From the NCBI GenBank assembly GCA_034766995.1, contig CM068323.1:601036-665035 (forward strand): a stretch of 64,000 nucleotides of DNA, written 5' to 3'. Below the pieces are notes generated by a model. The model was not told the origin of the DNA and did no database searches. It saw only the letters and a list, made by a program, of their open reading frames with translations. Positions 41,958-53,094 of this stretch are shown here, piece by piece; position 1 is the first letter of the stretch; every line of letters begins with the position of its first letter. Position numbers and translations under genes: made by a program. Source of the DNA: Acanthacorydalis orientalis. Taxonomy: Eukaryota > Arthropoda > Insecta > Megaloptera > Corydalidae.

Positions 41958-42697
41958 TCAAATCATACGTAGTGTCCGATTCATTTCTTGATTCATGTCA
42001 GGGGCATCGTATGCTCTAAGCACTGCATCCACAATCTGGAATAATGAGTTGAAGATCTCCCCTTTGGCCCACGGGATACCGAAGAACCGCCTAACGTGGA
42101 TGTCTGCCAGCTGCTTCGGGTTATCGTAGCGGCTCGTTAACGTCACCCAAACTTTCTGGTACCCATCCGAATACAGGCCGCCAATGAGTGGGACATCCTC
42201 TACTCGTATGGCCTGTCGCATCTTGCCCCGCTTTTAGGCTACCGGGTAATCCTCCTCGTGAACTAGGATCACGAACGCGTCCTTAATCGTTAGCCAATTA
42301 TGGAGGGACCCGTCGAAGCTTGGGATGGTTAGCGGGTCTAATTTCATATCCCCCCGGTATTCCCCAATTTCATATCCCCCGGTAATTTCAAATGCCTCCG
42401 ACTGGACGGACTGGTCTGGGGGGACTCCGCCGTGATCCTCGGAAGCAGCCGCTGCAGCCAGCATGTATATGACTCGACCTCGTCGAACAAGGTGTCGTGC
42501 GCTAGCAGGATCCCGTCTCCAAGCGCCGTCCGAGCTAAACTCGCGCGGGCCGTCGAGAACTGCTGTCAGTGCTCCTCCAAGGAGTGGGGGAGTCGCTCTA
42601 TCGTGAAGGCGTCGAGCTGAAGATCCGGCGCCGTGATCTGATCATAGAGGCGCTGTATGTCCCTCTGCTCCGACATCCTCACGTTCAAATCCACCAT
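41958..42697 (-). pseudogene. BEL/Pao gag (DUF1759-like)
   Basis: The minus strand reads from ATG near 42,697: LNVRMSEQRDIQRLYDQITA, LDAFTIERLPHSLEEH-stop-QQF. Then come LLAHDTLFDEVESYTCWLQR, LDPLTIPSFDGSLHNWLTIK and DAFVILVHEEDYPVA. In a second frame follow LRQAIRVEDVPLIGGLYSDG, YQKVWVTLTSRYDNPKQLAD. The order IP.F.G....W, F..LVH, then GY..W..L..RYDN...LAD.H is that of DUF1759 gag proteins of BEL/Pao elements. One stop and one frameshift near 42,235 inactivate it; pol is absent beyond 41,958. The LTR lies upstream at 42.98-43.5 kb. Confidence 0.75.
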
Positions 42698-42975
42698 GGC
42701 CCGGAATGATGTTTATCGCGAGTAATTCAAATAGGCACAGATGGCGTCGAGCGAAGGCGCGTGAAAATAATCGACTCGCGCCCAAACAATACGGCCGATC
42801 GACAACGCGCATGGTACGAAGTCACGCCACACGCGCAGGGTCGAACGAACCGGGACTGCCGACACTCGCGGAACACGCCGAAAGGTGCGTACACACACGC
42901 GCACCGAGTCAAATTAACGTGCCGAGAGCCACGAGGACAATACGCGATACTAACACGAGTATGAGGCGCCAGAAA

Positions 42976-43500
42976 GTGTTATGGAAGTAAAAGTGTTCCG
43001 GCACAGTTAAATAAACCAAATAAGACAGCATTTCAACAATATATTTTACAGTATTTACGTGTAACAGTAGGTGCTATGTACAAGGAGGTTGTTTGCGCTT
43101 TTTCCCGTGGTCCGAATCGGCGGACCACAAGTGTGCGCGATGAAGGAAATGATAAACCGTAGAATAATTAAAATCACTTTATTCTAACTTTATACCATGG
43201 ATTATTTACAAATAACAAGTTAACAGAAGAATGTTTGTTACCGTCCGCCGCGATGTTCGGTGATGCACTCTCTGGAGGTGTGATAGACGGGTGGGAAGGG
43301 AAGGAAGGTAGCGTTGCACACGGCCCCACGGGCAGAGCTGAGAAGCGGCCAGTATTAGTTGTACTGGCCATTCGGGATTCTCAGAATTACGGGAAGGCGG
43401 GTACGCTGCACACGGCCCGATCGTGCAGGGGCGGGAAACGACCAGCACTAGATGTACTGGCCATTCGGGATTCTCGGAATCCCGAACAGAGGTGTCCAAG
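42976..43500 (-). repeat. BEL/Pao 5' LTR (approximate limits)
   Basis: Upstream of the gag. On the minus strand it ends near CCATAACA, just before CTTTCTGGCGCC, which resembles the start of an LTR-adjacent primer-binding region. It contains a ~90-bp direct duplication (43,311-43,403 and 43,404-43,490). Related sequence at 37,040-37,490. Confidence 0.5.
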
Positions 43501-43538
43501 AAACACGACTGTCCTCTCCAAGCGCTGCACAACAAGAG

Positions 43539-43577
43539 ACCGACGCTAAGGACGCGCAGACCGTCCTTAGCGTCGGT
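43539..43577. repeat. perfect 16-bp hairpin
   Basis: ACCGACGCTAAGGACG, seven-base loop, CGTCCTTAGCGTCGGT. Perfect stem with 10 G/C pairs. Confidence 0.9.
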
Positions 43578-45359
43578 AAAACCAAGCGGCGCGAAGTCGT
43601 ACGCGTAGTGGCGTTAGGGCGAGGCTTGGTGCGCGTGTGGTTGCCGGCACTAATGTCGCCTAGGCGCGGCGGCTCAGTCGATTGATCCTAAACAGTATTT
43701 GAACTCTGACTGGGGAACAACTCGATTCCACATCCGTGCTTCATTGTTGGTTGTCACGTTATCATTGAATTCAATTCTTTGCTGTTGTCGTTATTAACTA
43801 CAAAATCAAATGATGATCGTTAAAAAGAAAAGTGTAAACGATGTGTCGCCGAGAGTCTGATGAGAAAGTCTCGTTGCCTTGAGAGTGAGGCGCAGTCATC
43901 GTTCTACGTTGTAAACGATAGAGTTCTCTTTCGTCTATGAAGAACATGTCTTCCGCCTGCTTTGCCCACGACGGATTACATAGTGTAGATTATACTACAG
44001 GAGATGCGATCATTCCCTGGGTTATTATCTGCTCGGCCGAGCTCCACGACGAAGCCATGTATTTCAATTGCAGACGTGAGCGAAGCGCATCTTCACTGGA
44101 CAACCGGATCCTTCCGTACCGAACTGCACGGAATCATAGTATTTAAAGTGATCCGGCTCGACGAACACCGTTCCTCTCGTTATCGTTTCGTGAATAAGAA
44201 AGAACTAGTCGAGTGTTCGTAGAGGAAAATTCACGAAACTTGTCACTGAACAACAATCTCAGCAGAGAAGTACGTCTCTGCATTCGATACGAAATGTCTT
44301 CCCGAATTCGAAGACATTGACAAGAAAATCATCGCTCGAGTGGATGGTGAAATATATACCTCTTCTCACTCTTCTTCGCCGTCGTTAAAATTGCTAATGC
44401 TTCGTTGATCTTCGAGTGTGTGCGTTGTATCGGATTGTTATCCGAATGAGACGATGCGGCGGTGGTTTTTCCCGATCCGTATTTTTCTTCTAATTGCTTC
44501 TCTTCGCTACCTCGTGCCTTCGACATCGAACAGCCGAGTACGCACGTATGGAATTTGACCGGATTTCTACTCATCAATCCTCTATATTAATCGAACGTGC
44601 TTCAAAATCGAATTATAAACGATCGCTTACGTCGTCGAGTTATTCGCCACGATCCTACGTGTAACGTACGGCACTCACGAAGATCGACAACAATTTCAAC
44701 TTTCGAGACGTGACGAACGTTTGCGCGAAAGAGATGTATCGTGATGTACGACGTGAGAGCCACATTCTGCAGTTCTCTAGGACGGGTCATACCAGACGGT
44801 ACAGACTGCATTCGACGAGACACGAGGCACGAACCGAAGGATACGAGCACTCGATCTTAATATACGAATCTTGCACATTCACAACTTGTCTGTCCGAGTC
44901 CCGTGTATCATCGTTTATGTTCGGGATTTATGGACGTTAATGTGAAGAGAACCACACTCTCAGTACGCAGAACAAACAGTTTGTTTATTGTTCATAACGT
45001 ATAGAATTAGTTTGATATGGACAGAAGATTGCAGGTGAGTGCAGAGATCTGGTCACATAAATGAATAATAGGACTGTCTTCACAGAACGCACGTCGAAGA
45101 ATCCATAGCCGTCGAAGTGCATACTGTCCGAAATGTGTGTATCGACGCGGGCAGAAGAGATCGAACGTACAGACTTAAGTCGCATGACGCTCTGCAATAG
45201 TCAGTCTGTAAGATGCATACGGCGCCAATATTAAACGTTGATTATTCGGACAACGATATCTTCAGAATGAAGTACACACATAATACTGTCGTCACGCAGC
45301 GTCACTCCAAACACAGACAAAATGTGTATCTTCGTTGTCCCGCCACATTCTCTTCAATC
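43578..45359. other. no gene recognised
   Basis: CpG-containing sequence with many short overlapping frames on both strands and no recognised domain, splice pattern or element end. The last 60 bases (GGGAGAATATTTTCGAAATG...) already resemble the tandem array that follows. Confidence 0.4.
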
Positions 45360-46985
45360 GTTCGGATTCGCTGGGAGAATATTTTCGAAATGTATCACCG
45401 CACATCGTTAATTAGATCGTGGTCTTATAGTGGAAATCTATGCCGGCACGTCGGGCAACATTTGATTCTACATCTGCTCGTAATTGTTTCGACATCCTGC
45501 CGTTGAAATGAGAATCTGCGTCGCCACATCAAGCAACATTTTGTTCCTCATCGATCTGTCTGTCGCATTCGTCTTGAATTACTTGGACATCTCGGTCTCG
45601 CGATGGAAATCCACGTTGATAAATCATGCGACACTCGGTTCTTAGTCAGTCTCACATTTATATTTAATTGCTTGGACGTCGCGGTCTTCAAATCAAAATC
45701 TACGTCGACGCAACATGCAGCGTTTTGTCCTTCGTCAGTCTATCACATTTATCCGCAATCATTTCGACGTCTTCGTCTTGCAATGGGAACGCATGACGAT
45801 ACATCATGCAGCGCTTCTTCGTTCCGCATCAGTCTGTCACATTTATCCATGATTATTTATTGGTACGTGGCGTCGACATGTTTTCAAAACGCGTTACAAA
45901 TCGTTAATTCGAACCGTAATCGATGGTTCAACACCGACGAATCAGGCGAAATTCTGTTCTCAAATCACGTATCTCTTCAATTATTCTTGGACACGGTGGT
46001 CTTGTTAATTGGGACCTTCGTCGACGCATCAGGCGACATTTTCTTCTTCGTCAGTCTTTGACGTTCATGTTTGACGATTTGAACTCTATTTGAGGATATT
46101 TTCTACGTCGTGGTCTTGTAATCGGGGATCTACATCGGCACACCATGCAACGTTTGCTTCTTCATCAGTCTATCACATTCGTCTGTAATTATTTCGACAT
46201 CTTAGTCTTGTAATGGGAATCCATGTCGACACATCAGGCAGTATTTGTTCTTCGTCAGTCTGTCACGTTTATCTGTAATTATCTATACATCGTGGTCTTG
46301 TGACGGGAATCTACGCCGACACATCAGGCAACGCTCGGTTCCGCATTAATCTATCGCATTTATCCATGGTAATTCGTCGGCACGTGGCGTGGACATGTTT
46401 TCAAAACTTATTACAAATCGTTGATCCGAACAGAGTGTAATGGATGTCTATACCAACGCACCAGGCAAGATTCTATTCTCCATCAGTCTTAATTGGCACC
46501 TTCGTCGATTCATCAATTTATCGCGTTCCTCTTTGATGATTTGGACTTCGTATGAGGTTATTTTCAAAAGTACATCACGCATCTGTAGTATTACATCGTG
46601 ATCTTGTAATTGGGATCTCTATATCGATACATCATGCAACGTTTGCTTGTTCATCAGTCTATTACATGTGTCCATGATTATTTTATTGAGATATCGGATG
46701 GTCATATATTCAAAATGTATCATAAATCGTTAATTACAAATGCAATGAGTGTATCTACGTCAACACATTGAGCAACATGGGCCGAACACTTTCTTGTATC
46801 TTGTATAATTCTTTGGGACACGGTATGGGAATATTTGAAAAGTATATTACACATGACTAATGCCAATATAATAAATATCTCTATCGACAGAGCGCGCGAC
46901 ATCATTTTCTTTTTCGTCATTCAATCACATGTATCCACGATTATTCGGACACGGTGTGGGGATGTTTTCAAACTCCATATTACCT
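45360..46985 (-). repeat. degenerate ~90-bp tandem array, possibly once coding
   Basis: A recurring unit contains GACATC.TGGTCTTGTAATGG, then ACATCAGGCA, then GTTCTTCGTCAGTCTGTCAC. The ACATCAGGCA-like element lies near 45,526, 45,619, 45,709, 45,801, 45,938, 46,026, 46,142, 46,231, 46,321, 46,459, 46,628 and 46,764, so spacings are mostly 88-93 bp, with longer steps of 116-169 bp; the longer units contain an extra ATGTTTTCAAAACG-like block. On the minus strand units read roughly CLMCRRGFPLQDxDVEII, DKCDRLTKN: 30 codons per 90 bp. No long open frame remains. Confidence 0.75.
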
Positions 46986-47995
46986 TTACTGATATGTTAT
47001 TTTTTTATCATTGAAATTTTCTCGTCGATTTCCAACGATCTGCTCTCAATTCATACCCTTCTTCCGCCGACTAAGTATTTGAATATTTCCCTCAGATGTA
47101 CGGTTTATTTTCGACCGAATTTCCCTCTTATGAATTTGCATACTTCTTGTGCATTCATGTCGACTGTTATTTGGACAGTCGTCTGAAGTCGAATGCTTCC
47201 AAAAAAATTCTCCCGTTTGTTTGGATTTATTTTCTACCACCTAGTAAATAATATGTTCAGATTCTCTATCTGCAATGTAATTTTTGTTAGCCGTAATTAA
47301 GGGAACGTTGTCACCGGTTGTTGAAAATGACAAGATGTCATTCTGAATTCTCCGGGAAAGTAAGGATCTGTGCTCGGTTTCACATCTTGAAATCGAGCGC
47401 GTCGAATAAAAGATAATAAAACATACAGTGTTTCTCTAGTGAAATAGTTCAGTATTAAAACATTTTGACAAGAAATGGAAGCGTCAGCCACGCTATCGCT
47501 GAACAAGTGGTGTTTACACATTTTACAGTGAGGAGATTCGATACGCCGACGCTTTAATTTGTTGTCCAGGTGTTATGTTATTCGTTTTTCCGTTTGGAAG
47601 ACTGTTCGGTCGATTTAAATAATGCTAATCTGCGACGCTTCTCTCGCCGTCGTCATCTATTTCGTTCTGCTGGAAACGATCCGCAACTTCATCGAACGAT
47701 GCTCTTGTCGCATGTCGAACATCCTGTCATCAGGATGTATGAGCGTCGTTTTAGAAATATTCAAAACGACCGAACAATCCGTACACGTGCCGATGGATAA
47801 TTACACCGTACAGTCGTCGAGTAGTGTCGTCGGCACGGACACGGCGTTTACACGTCAGCATCGCTCGATTATCCTCTGGACGTTGTCCAGAGATCGTGTC
47901 ACACATGTCGTCGGTTAATAATTAGCGACGGATAGTTTCCGACAGTATCCATCGATGCATGTAGTCAGAAAAACGCGCACCGGTCTCTTATGATT
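46986..47995. other. no gene recognised
   Basis: Short frames on both strands without motif. A Cys/His-containing stretch on the minus strand near 47,080-47,200 does not form a standard zinc finger. Confidence 0.4.
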
Positions 47996-49222
47996 TTAAC
48001 AATCAGTCTCGATCGGCACCGTGCACTCATGTCCACAGAGACGGGTTGAGATTTCTGCACGAACCGTGGCTTCTGTCGGTCTGTGCGTCTGTCGACGAAC
48101 GTCGCGATGTAACTGAATATTATCCGACGTATTAGATTCGAACTTCAGCAGCTGCGTGGTGGTTTTTATGGCGTCGCGCAGGAGCTGCAGCTTGTCCCGG
48201 TCGCCCAGGGCTGTAGTTGCCGGCGCTACGATGTTGGGTCCCGCCAGGAGCGGGGGGATGGTGGCCGCGGTTCCGGCCGTGGATCCGCGGGATCTCATGG
48301 CCGGGAAGTCGGCTGCTGTTGGGAGTACCTGGGTTGGGGGTACCTGTGCTGTTGGTCCGGGGGTCCAGGCGTTGTTCTTCGGCATCGGGGCGGGTACGAA
48401 CTTTTGGGCCCGTTTAGCTTGATGGTTGCGGATGGTCTCCAGGTAGTGATTGTACGCTGGGCACTGCCTGAAGTTCGCGGGGTGGTCCCCTTTGCAGTTC
48501 ACGCACGTTGCTGGCGTGTCAGGTGTTTTCGAGCAGGTGCTCGTCAGGTGGTTGTCCGCGCACTTAACACACTTTTCTTTTAAGTGGCAGTTCGCCGTGG
48601 CATGCCCGTAGGCTTGACAGCGGCGGCACTGCGTTACCGAGTTCGCGACGCATTTGTGCCAGTACACCCGGCAATTGAATAGGTAACCGAGGGATGTGGC
48701 GGAGCGACGGGAAGTTCCGTGCTTGAAATCCACCTTGTAGGAGGGCATGTCAGGTAACCCGCCGCTCATCCTGAAGCATTTGAGTACTCCAGGGTTCCTG
48801 GCGGTGGTTAGTTCGTCGGTGGTCACTTCTGGCATGCCTTTAGGGACCAGGGACATGGGTTTCTCGTCGGTCGGGGTGAATGAATAGTATTCAATTAGTG
48901 CGTCTTCCGCGAACATATCTTTGAGTTTCTTGTAGTCTGCTTTGGACACGCATTGTATCCTAAGCCCGCTGCTCTCGTTCTTGAAGTGAACCCTTTCTTG
49001 AGCGATTGTGCTCACTGTGTGGCAGAATTTTGCGAAGTTGGGTGACCCCGTGGCGAGAATGATCGGGGGCGGTTTAACCGGGATCGGCGCTGGCGCCGGG
49101 GTGGGTTTGGTCTGTGATTTGTTTGTCGCGGCGGGGGTGCTGGCTGCTTGGGCTGTCGAATCAGCGTTGGGTTTGGTCGGTTGTGCGGGATTTTTGTCAG
49201 ATTTGGTCGCAAGGGTTTCAAG
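47996..49222 (-). pseudogene. LINE ORF1 fragment (third Jockey-like family)
   Basis: The minus strand starts at about 49,222 with a Pro/Ala/Thr-rich stretch (PTPAPAPIPVKPPPIILATG). It continues to VHFKNESSGLRIQCVSKADY, PMSLVPKGMPEV, LGYLFNCRVYWHKC and the knuckles CRRCQAYGHATANC, CVKCADNHLTSTC and CVNCKGDHPANFRQC. It ends with a helical tail to about 48,120. Related to LINE1 ORF1 but clearly distinct. It is cut at the 5' side exactly where T-rich sequence of the Mutator-like element begins, and ORF2 is absent at the 3' side (residues after LLKFESNTSDN look foreign), so it is a fragment. Confidence 0.82.
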
Positions 49223-49800
49223 GTAAAAAAAAAGACTTTTTTTGCGAATTTTTTTCTTAAATATGGATTGAGTAATTTTATTCGGACCTTTTGTACATTA
49301 TTGAGCATACTTTCGACAATATAGGGTAATTTTTTCATGCAGAAATATTGAAGCATAAGCCGGTAACAGAGCTTCCCCCAGAACGTCTTGAGAAAAAAAC
49401 AATTTGCGGTGTTCACCATAACTCGGCTGGAAATTATCTGAAAATAAAAAACCAAGAAAAATTAGTCAAATTATGATCAAATCTTCCCCCCCAACGTTCT
49501 CTGATAATTTTTTTTTCATTTAAAAATTTTTGGCGGCCATTTAAAGTGTAAACTGTTATTTTCCACTAAAAATTCCGCCATTTTGGGGGTGGAAAACACC
49601 CTTAATGTAAAAAAAAAATTTTTTACTAAACGTTGGGGGGCGGTATTTTATATGTCAAAAATGTTTATAAAGTTTGACATGAATCGGTCAAGTAGTTTTG
49701 AAATGACAGTGAACACGGACTTTGAAAAAGTAGTTTTGAGAAAAACGCGTCTAAAGTTTATGAACTAAAAAAGTGACGAAAAAAAATTTTTTTTTCCAAC
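49223..49800. other. T/A-rich flank of the Mutator-like transposase gene
   Basis: Low-complexity T- and A-runs with two GGGGG-type tracts (near 49,485 and 49,627). Probably the 3' part of the Mutator-like element; I could not pair it convincingly with the other side as a terminal inverted repeat. Confidence 0.4.
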
Positions 49801-51606
49801 TTACATAGAATCATCGATTCCAGCTCCATACAGTAGACTTCCTGCGGCATTGTCGATGTCTTCAGCCTCTTTTCTTTTAAGTCTTCGTTTTATTCTGGCT
49901 TCTTTGCTCTGCTGCTCAGCTTGAATCTCAGCCCTGTCAATGCGATTGCTGTCCGCGAATGTTGCGTATTCATGAGCGCTTGGGCCGACGCTAACATTCA
50001 TGTCAGACAGAAAAGTTAGAAAAGCACCAGCACCTTCATTGAAAGTGCATGCAGCTACATAAGATGCAAATTCAACAATTTGTTTGCTTCCAGATAATTT
50101 TTTCGGTGCAATTCTCCAAATCAGCTGGTTCAAACTTTCGTTGGCATTTTGAGTAAAGCCTCCAAGACACCTTTCTAGAAGTTCGTCTTTACTCAAATCT
50201 TCATAAATCGGTTTGATCGCTTGTATGACATCTTGTGGAAGTGGAGTGTAGTCATGTTTGAAATTTTCCACTCCTGTTGTGGCCAGAGCTTTTTGATATG
50301 AACACCAAGAATTCTCACCGCTCATGCACTTATGGTGTTGAGGATTATCGTCTGTTGACTGCAGGTGGTAGAACGTTGCCCAGATTGCATTTTTCATTCC
50401 TTCTAGCGAATCACAATTATGTCTGATTGCTGCTCCGTAGTATCGACTCAAATTATCAATGACTTTTCCAGTGAGCTTTCCTTTGCCGCCGAGTAACTTA
50501 CTTTGCCTTGTTTTACCAGCATTTTTTCCAGTTTTTATCTCTTTATTTTCTACAGTTTTATTTACAAGATCACGTAGACGTTTACCCATTCTTTTTTGCA
50601 CGTGACCGACACATTCTTTTTTATTTCTAGTGAAATTTTCACCGTAAGGTTTAGCTTTCAACAAATTGCCGTAAGTTTTACTGTCACCGTCTCCGATATA
50701 GTTACTGATCTTTGCTCCGTAATTTTTTTCTGATCGGCGGAACAATTCGATAACAGCATTGACTTCCATGTTACCTGATGGTCCGGTGTGATTGGCTTGG
50801 CATTCATCATTTTCAACGTGTTCTTGGTACCACTCTTCAAACTCATTAGTATTCAATTGCTTCTTCCATAATTTGCAAGCCTGACAGTACAAACTACTTA
50901 TGAAAATGTCGATAACTTTTCCAGACCAATATCCAATCAAGGAAGTGACGCCAAAGGAAGAGCTGAAGCCTTGCTTCTGCCACGTGCCGTCACCAGAAAC
51001 GGTCAAAGTGTCTGACTCCGAATTTGCACGTGTTTGCTGTTTTTCTTCGTTTGCGGCGGAAACAAGAAATTTTTCAGCAGTCGTTTTGACGCTGCAGCTA
51101 ATTGACTTCATGAGATCCAAATAAGATGGTTTGGATAAAAAATTACTTGCCATGTCCATGTGCCCACAAAATTTATTGCAGCCTGATAAACCCAAACCTA
51201 AAGTACGCATTACAAAGGCAAAACGAGTGTTAATTTCATAGCGATGACCAGTTTTCTCACTCGATGGTATATAGCGTGGATCACAATTTTCACATTTGAC
51301 TTGAATTTGGAAGCCAAGGCCTTCCTTTTTACAGCTTTTGAATTCAACTGAACCATCACACTGAGCACATTTTACTAAACTTGCGATGGTTGAAAAAACA
51401 AGCAAAAAATCGACGATTCTATAGTGTTTTTCAACGTCTTCTGGTACACTTGCACTGGTATTTAGCTTGATTTTTTTCGATGAAGCACTTTTTGTGGTAG
51501 TTTCATCTTTAATTATTTTATTTGGATTAAATCTTTTTTTTGATCTACACAAATAAGTCCTTCCACTTTGTCGGTCTTCTCTCGAAACTTTGCTTACTCT
51601 CGGCAT
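49801..51606 (-). CDS. Mutator-like transposase, intact single exon
   Basis: 601 residues from ATG at 51,606, no stops. A basic N-terminus is followed by a zinc-ribbon-like CAQC (80-83)...CENC (105-108), the core SGDGTWQKQGFSSSFGV (first acidic residue about D206), a CQAC pair (241-244), YIGDGDSKTY (D306/D308), ECVGHVQKRMGKRLRD (331-346) and NANESLNQLIWR (E490). Blocks DGTWQKRG, GDGDSK, H.QKR.G and NESLN..IW are those of the metazoan Mutator-like transposase family (Phantom/MULE type). The acidic residues would form a DDE-type cut-and-paste centre. A Lys/Arg-rich tail may be nuclear targeting. The uninterrupted frame amid decayed neighbours suggests recent arrival or conserved function. Confidence 0.85.
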   Translation of the reverse strand: MPRVSKVSREDRQSGRTYLCRSKKRFNPNKIIKDETTTKSASSKKIKLNTSASVPEDVEKHYRIVDFLLVFSTIASLVKCAQCDGSVEFKSCKKEGLGFQIQVKCENCDPRYIPSSEKTGHRYEINTRFAFVMRTLGLGLSGCNKFCGHMDMASNFLSKPSYLDLMKSISCSVKTTAEKFLVSAANEEKQQTRANSESDTLTVSGDGTWQKQGFSSSFGVTSLIGYWSGKVIDIFISSLYCQACKLWKKQLNTNEFEEWYQEHVENDECQANHTGPSGNMEVNAVIELFRRSEKNYGAKISNYIGDGDSKTYGNLLKAKPYGENFTRNKKECVGHVQKRMGKRLRDLVNKTVENKEIKTGKNAGKTRQSKLLGGKGKLTGKVIDNLSRYYGAAIRHNCDSLEGMKNAIWATFYHLQSTDDNPQHHKCMSGENSWCSYQKALATTGVENFKHDYTPLPQDVIQAIKPIYEDLSKDELLERCLGGFTQNANESLNQLIWRIAPKKLSGSKQIVEFASYVAACTFNEGAGAFLTFLSDMNVSVGPSAHEYATFADSNRIDRAEIQAEQQSKEARIKRRLKRKEAEDIDNAAGSLLYGAGIDDSM

Positions 51607-52762
51607 TTTCAGACAGGAATTTTTTTGAGAAAACTATAAAATGACAAGCGCACAGCCGAACGTCTAACGACAAACTGACGATCGTGTCTTCTTTGAAAAT
51701 ATTTTAGTGTATAGTATTCATATAAATATAAATATAAAATATATTTTTATGGCTTTTTCTACCCGAATTTACCTACGGTCAGGACAATAACAATGAATAA
51801 ACTGTATACACGTATACCTGTTCGACAGCTGCACTGCTACCCCGACCGCCCGCAGCTGTTAGAGTTGGAGCGTTAAAGGCCAGGAGATTAATAAGACAAT
51901 AACTTTAAGAATATTGCTTCTATCGACCTAAAATTTTAAGGACATATTCTTGAAATGTTAAACAATAAGATAAGAGAAAAAAAAATCGATTTTTCGAAAG
52001 TAAAAACCCTACCCCTCCCCCCTTAATAATTGGAAGTTAATAGCTTGTTGGTTAGGCACGGTTTTAATGTTATTTATCTTGGTTTTTGGAAAGAGTGGAA
52101 TTAAATATGTCTACTAGTTCGTCTATGTCAGAATTCGACACTCACTTTAAATATAAATATATAAATACACATACATTTACACAACTGTGATTGTTATCGA
52201 TATAAAATTAGGATTGTGGATTTCTGGATTCGTATAGAAATAAAAATTTCACGGGCCAGTTGGTCTCGCTGGTCCCGTCGATGCTGTCCTCCACCAGGTT
52301 CTCGTTCTTCGGCGATGGTTGTCCGTAGTTCGAGATATCTGATTTGGCGATTATGCCCCCTTCCAGCACTGCTTGTGACGATTCGTTCGACGGCCTCGTT
52401 TTGTTTTAGGTTTTTTTTCAAATAAATCGTTGAAGCGAAACGATTTTCGCGATTTTTTTTGTCGAATTGTTTTGATTTTATCCTTCTGCATATTAACTTA
52501 TAACTCAGCCATCCTTATTGGAAAGTTCTGCGGTTTAGCTCAGAGCTCGATAGGGCTATCTCGTCGTTTCCCGTCGGTGATTTTATTAACCATTTCTTCT
52601 TTTGCGTATGTTTGACAATCTACGATCATATTATGTATTTCACTCCTCGGTTTATAACAAATATCCCTGTTATAAAAAGATCCACTGCGTTATTATTATA
52701 CAAATGTGATATAGGTGGAACACAGCGCCATGTTGAACTCATATATTGTCTAGTGTTACAAA
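51607..52762. other. upstream flank of the Mutator-like gene; no gene recognised
   Basis: The first 400 bp are probably element 5' sequence, including an AT-rich block (51,715-51,745) and a T-run with ATCGATTTTTCGAAAG near 51,990. The 52,194-52,421 minus-strand frame (Arg/Glu-rich) is unrecognised. Confidence 0.4.
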
Positions 52763-52880
52763 TACGAGGTGTGGTCAAAAAGTAACGAGAATTATTTTTT
52801 TTTTCTCAAAAACTATTCATTTATTCTTCAATTTCGAATTTGTCTCCTTCAAAGTAATTCAATATTTCATTTTAAGCTCT
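52763..52880 (-). mobile_element. mariner end with transposase C-terminus
   Basis: Starts TACGAGGTGTGGTCAAAAAG and continues TAACGAGAATT, a mariner-type terminal repeat preceded by TA. Just inside, the minus strand encodes NEILNYFEGDKFEIEE-stop, matching the extreme C-terminus of mariner transposases of this type. The rest is deleted by about 52,960. Confidence 0.7.
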
Positions 52881-53094
52881 CAAATCGTCGTTTTTTAACT
52901 TAAAAGAAAGCTAGTTGTGAGTGCATTTAATTTATTTATTTTTTACTTTTTTAAAAAAATAAGCTTAAACATCAGCCATCGCCCCATTAGCAACCGGGTA
53001 CCCACAGTGGAAAGCATAGGAAATAAATTGAAGATAATTTTTATAAATACATGCAACTAAATTTTATTAAAAAAATAAAGAAATATTACACTTT

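Noticed and set aside
45603..46061. 152-codon plus-strand open frame in the tandem array
   Set aside because: The minus-strand reading shows regular Cys-containing units; the plus-strand frame does not repeat in a protein-like way across the array.
45360..46985. CRISPR-like array
   Set aside because: Units are contiguous and degenerate without conserved short repeats and unique spacers, and the DNA is eukaryotic.
47046..47240. possible C2H2 zinc finger on the minus strand
   Set aside because: Cys and His spacing does not fit a C2H2 or knuckle consensus and there is no second finger.
52194..52421. 75-codon Arg/Glu-rich minus-strand frame
   Set aside because: Mirrors a plus-strand frame of equal length and shows no motif.
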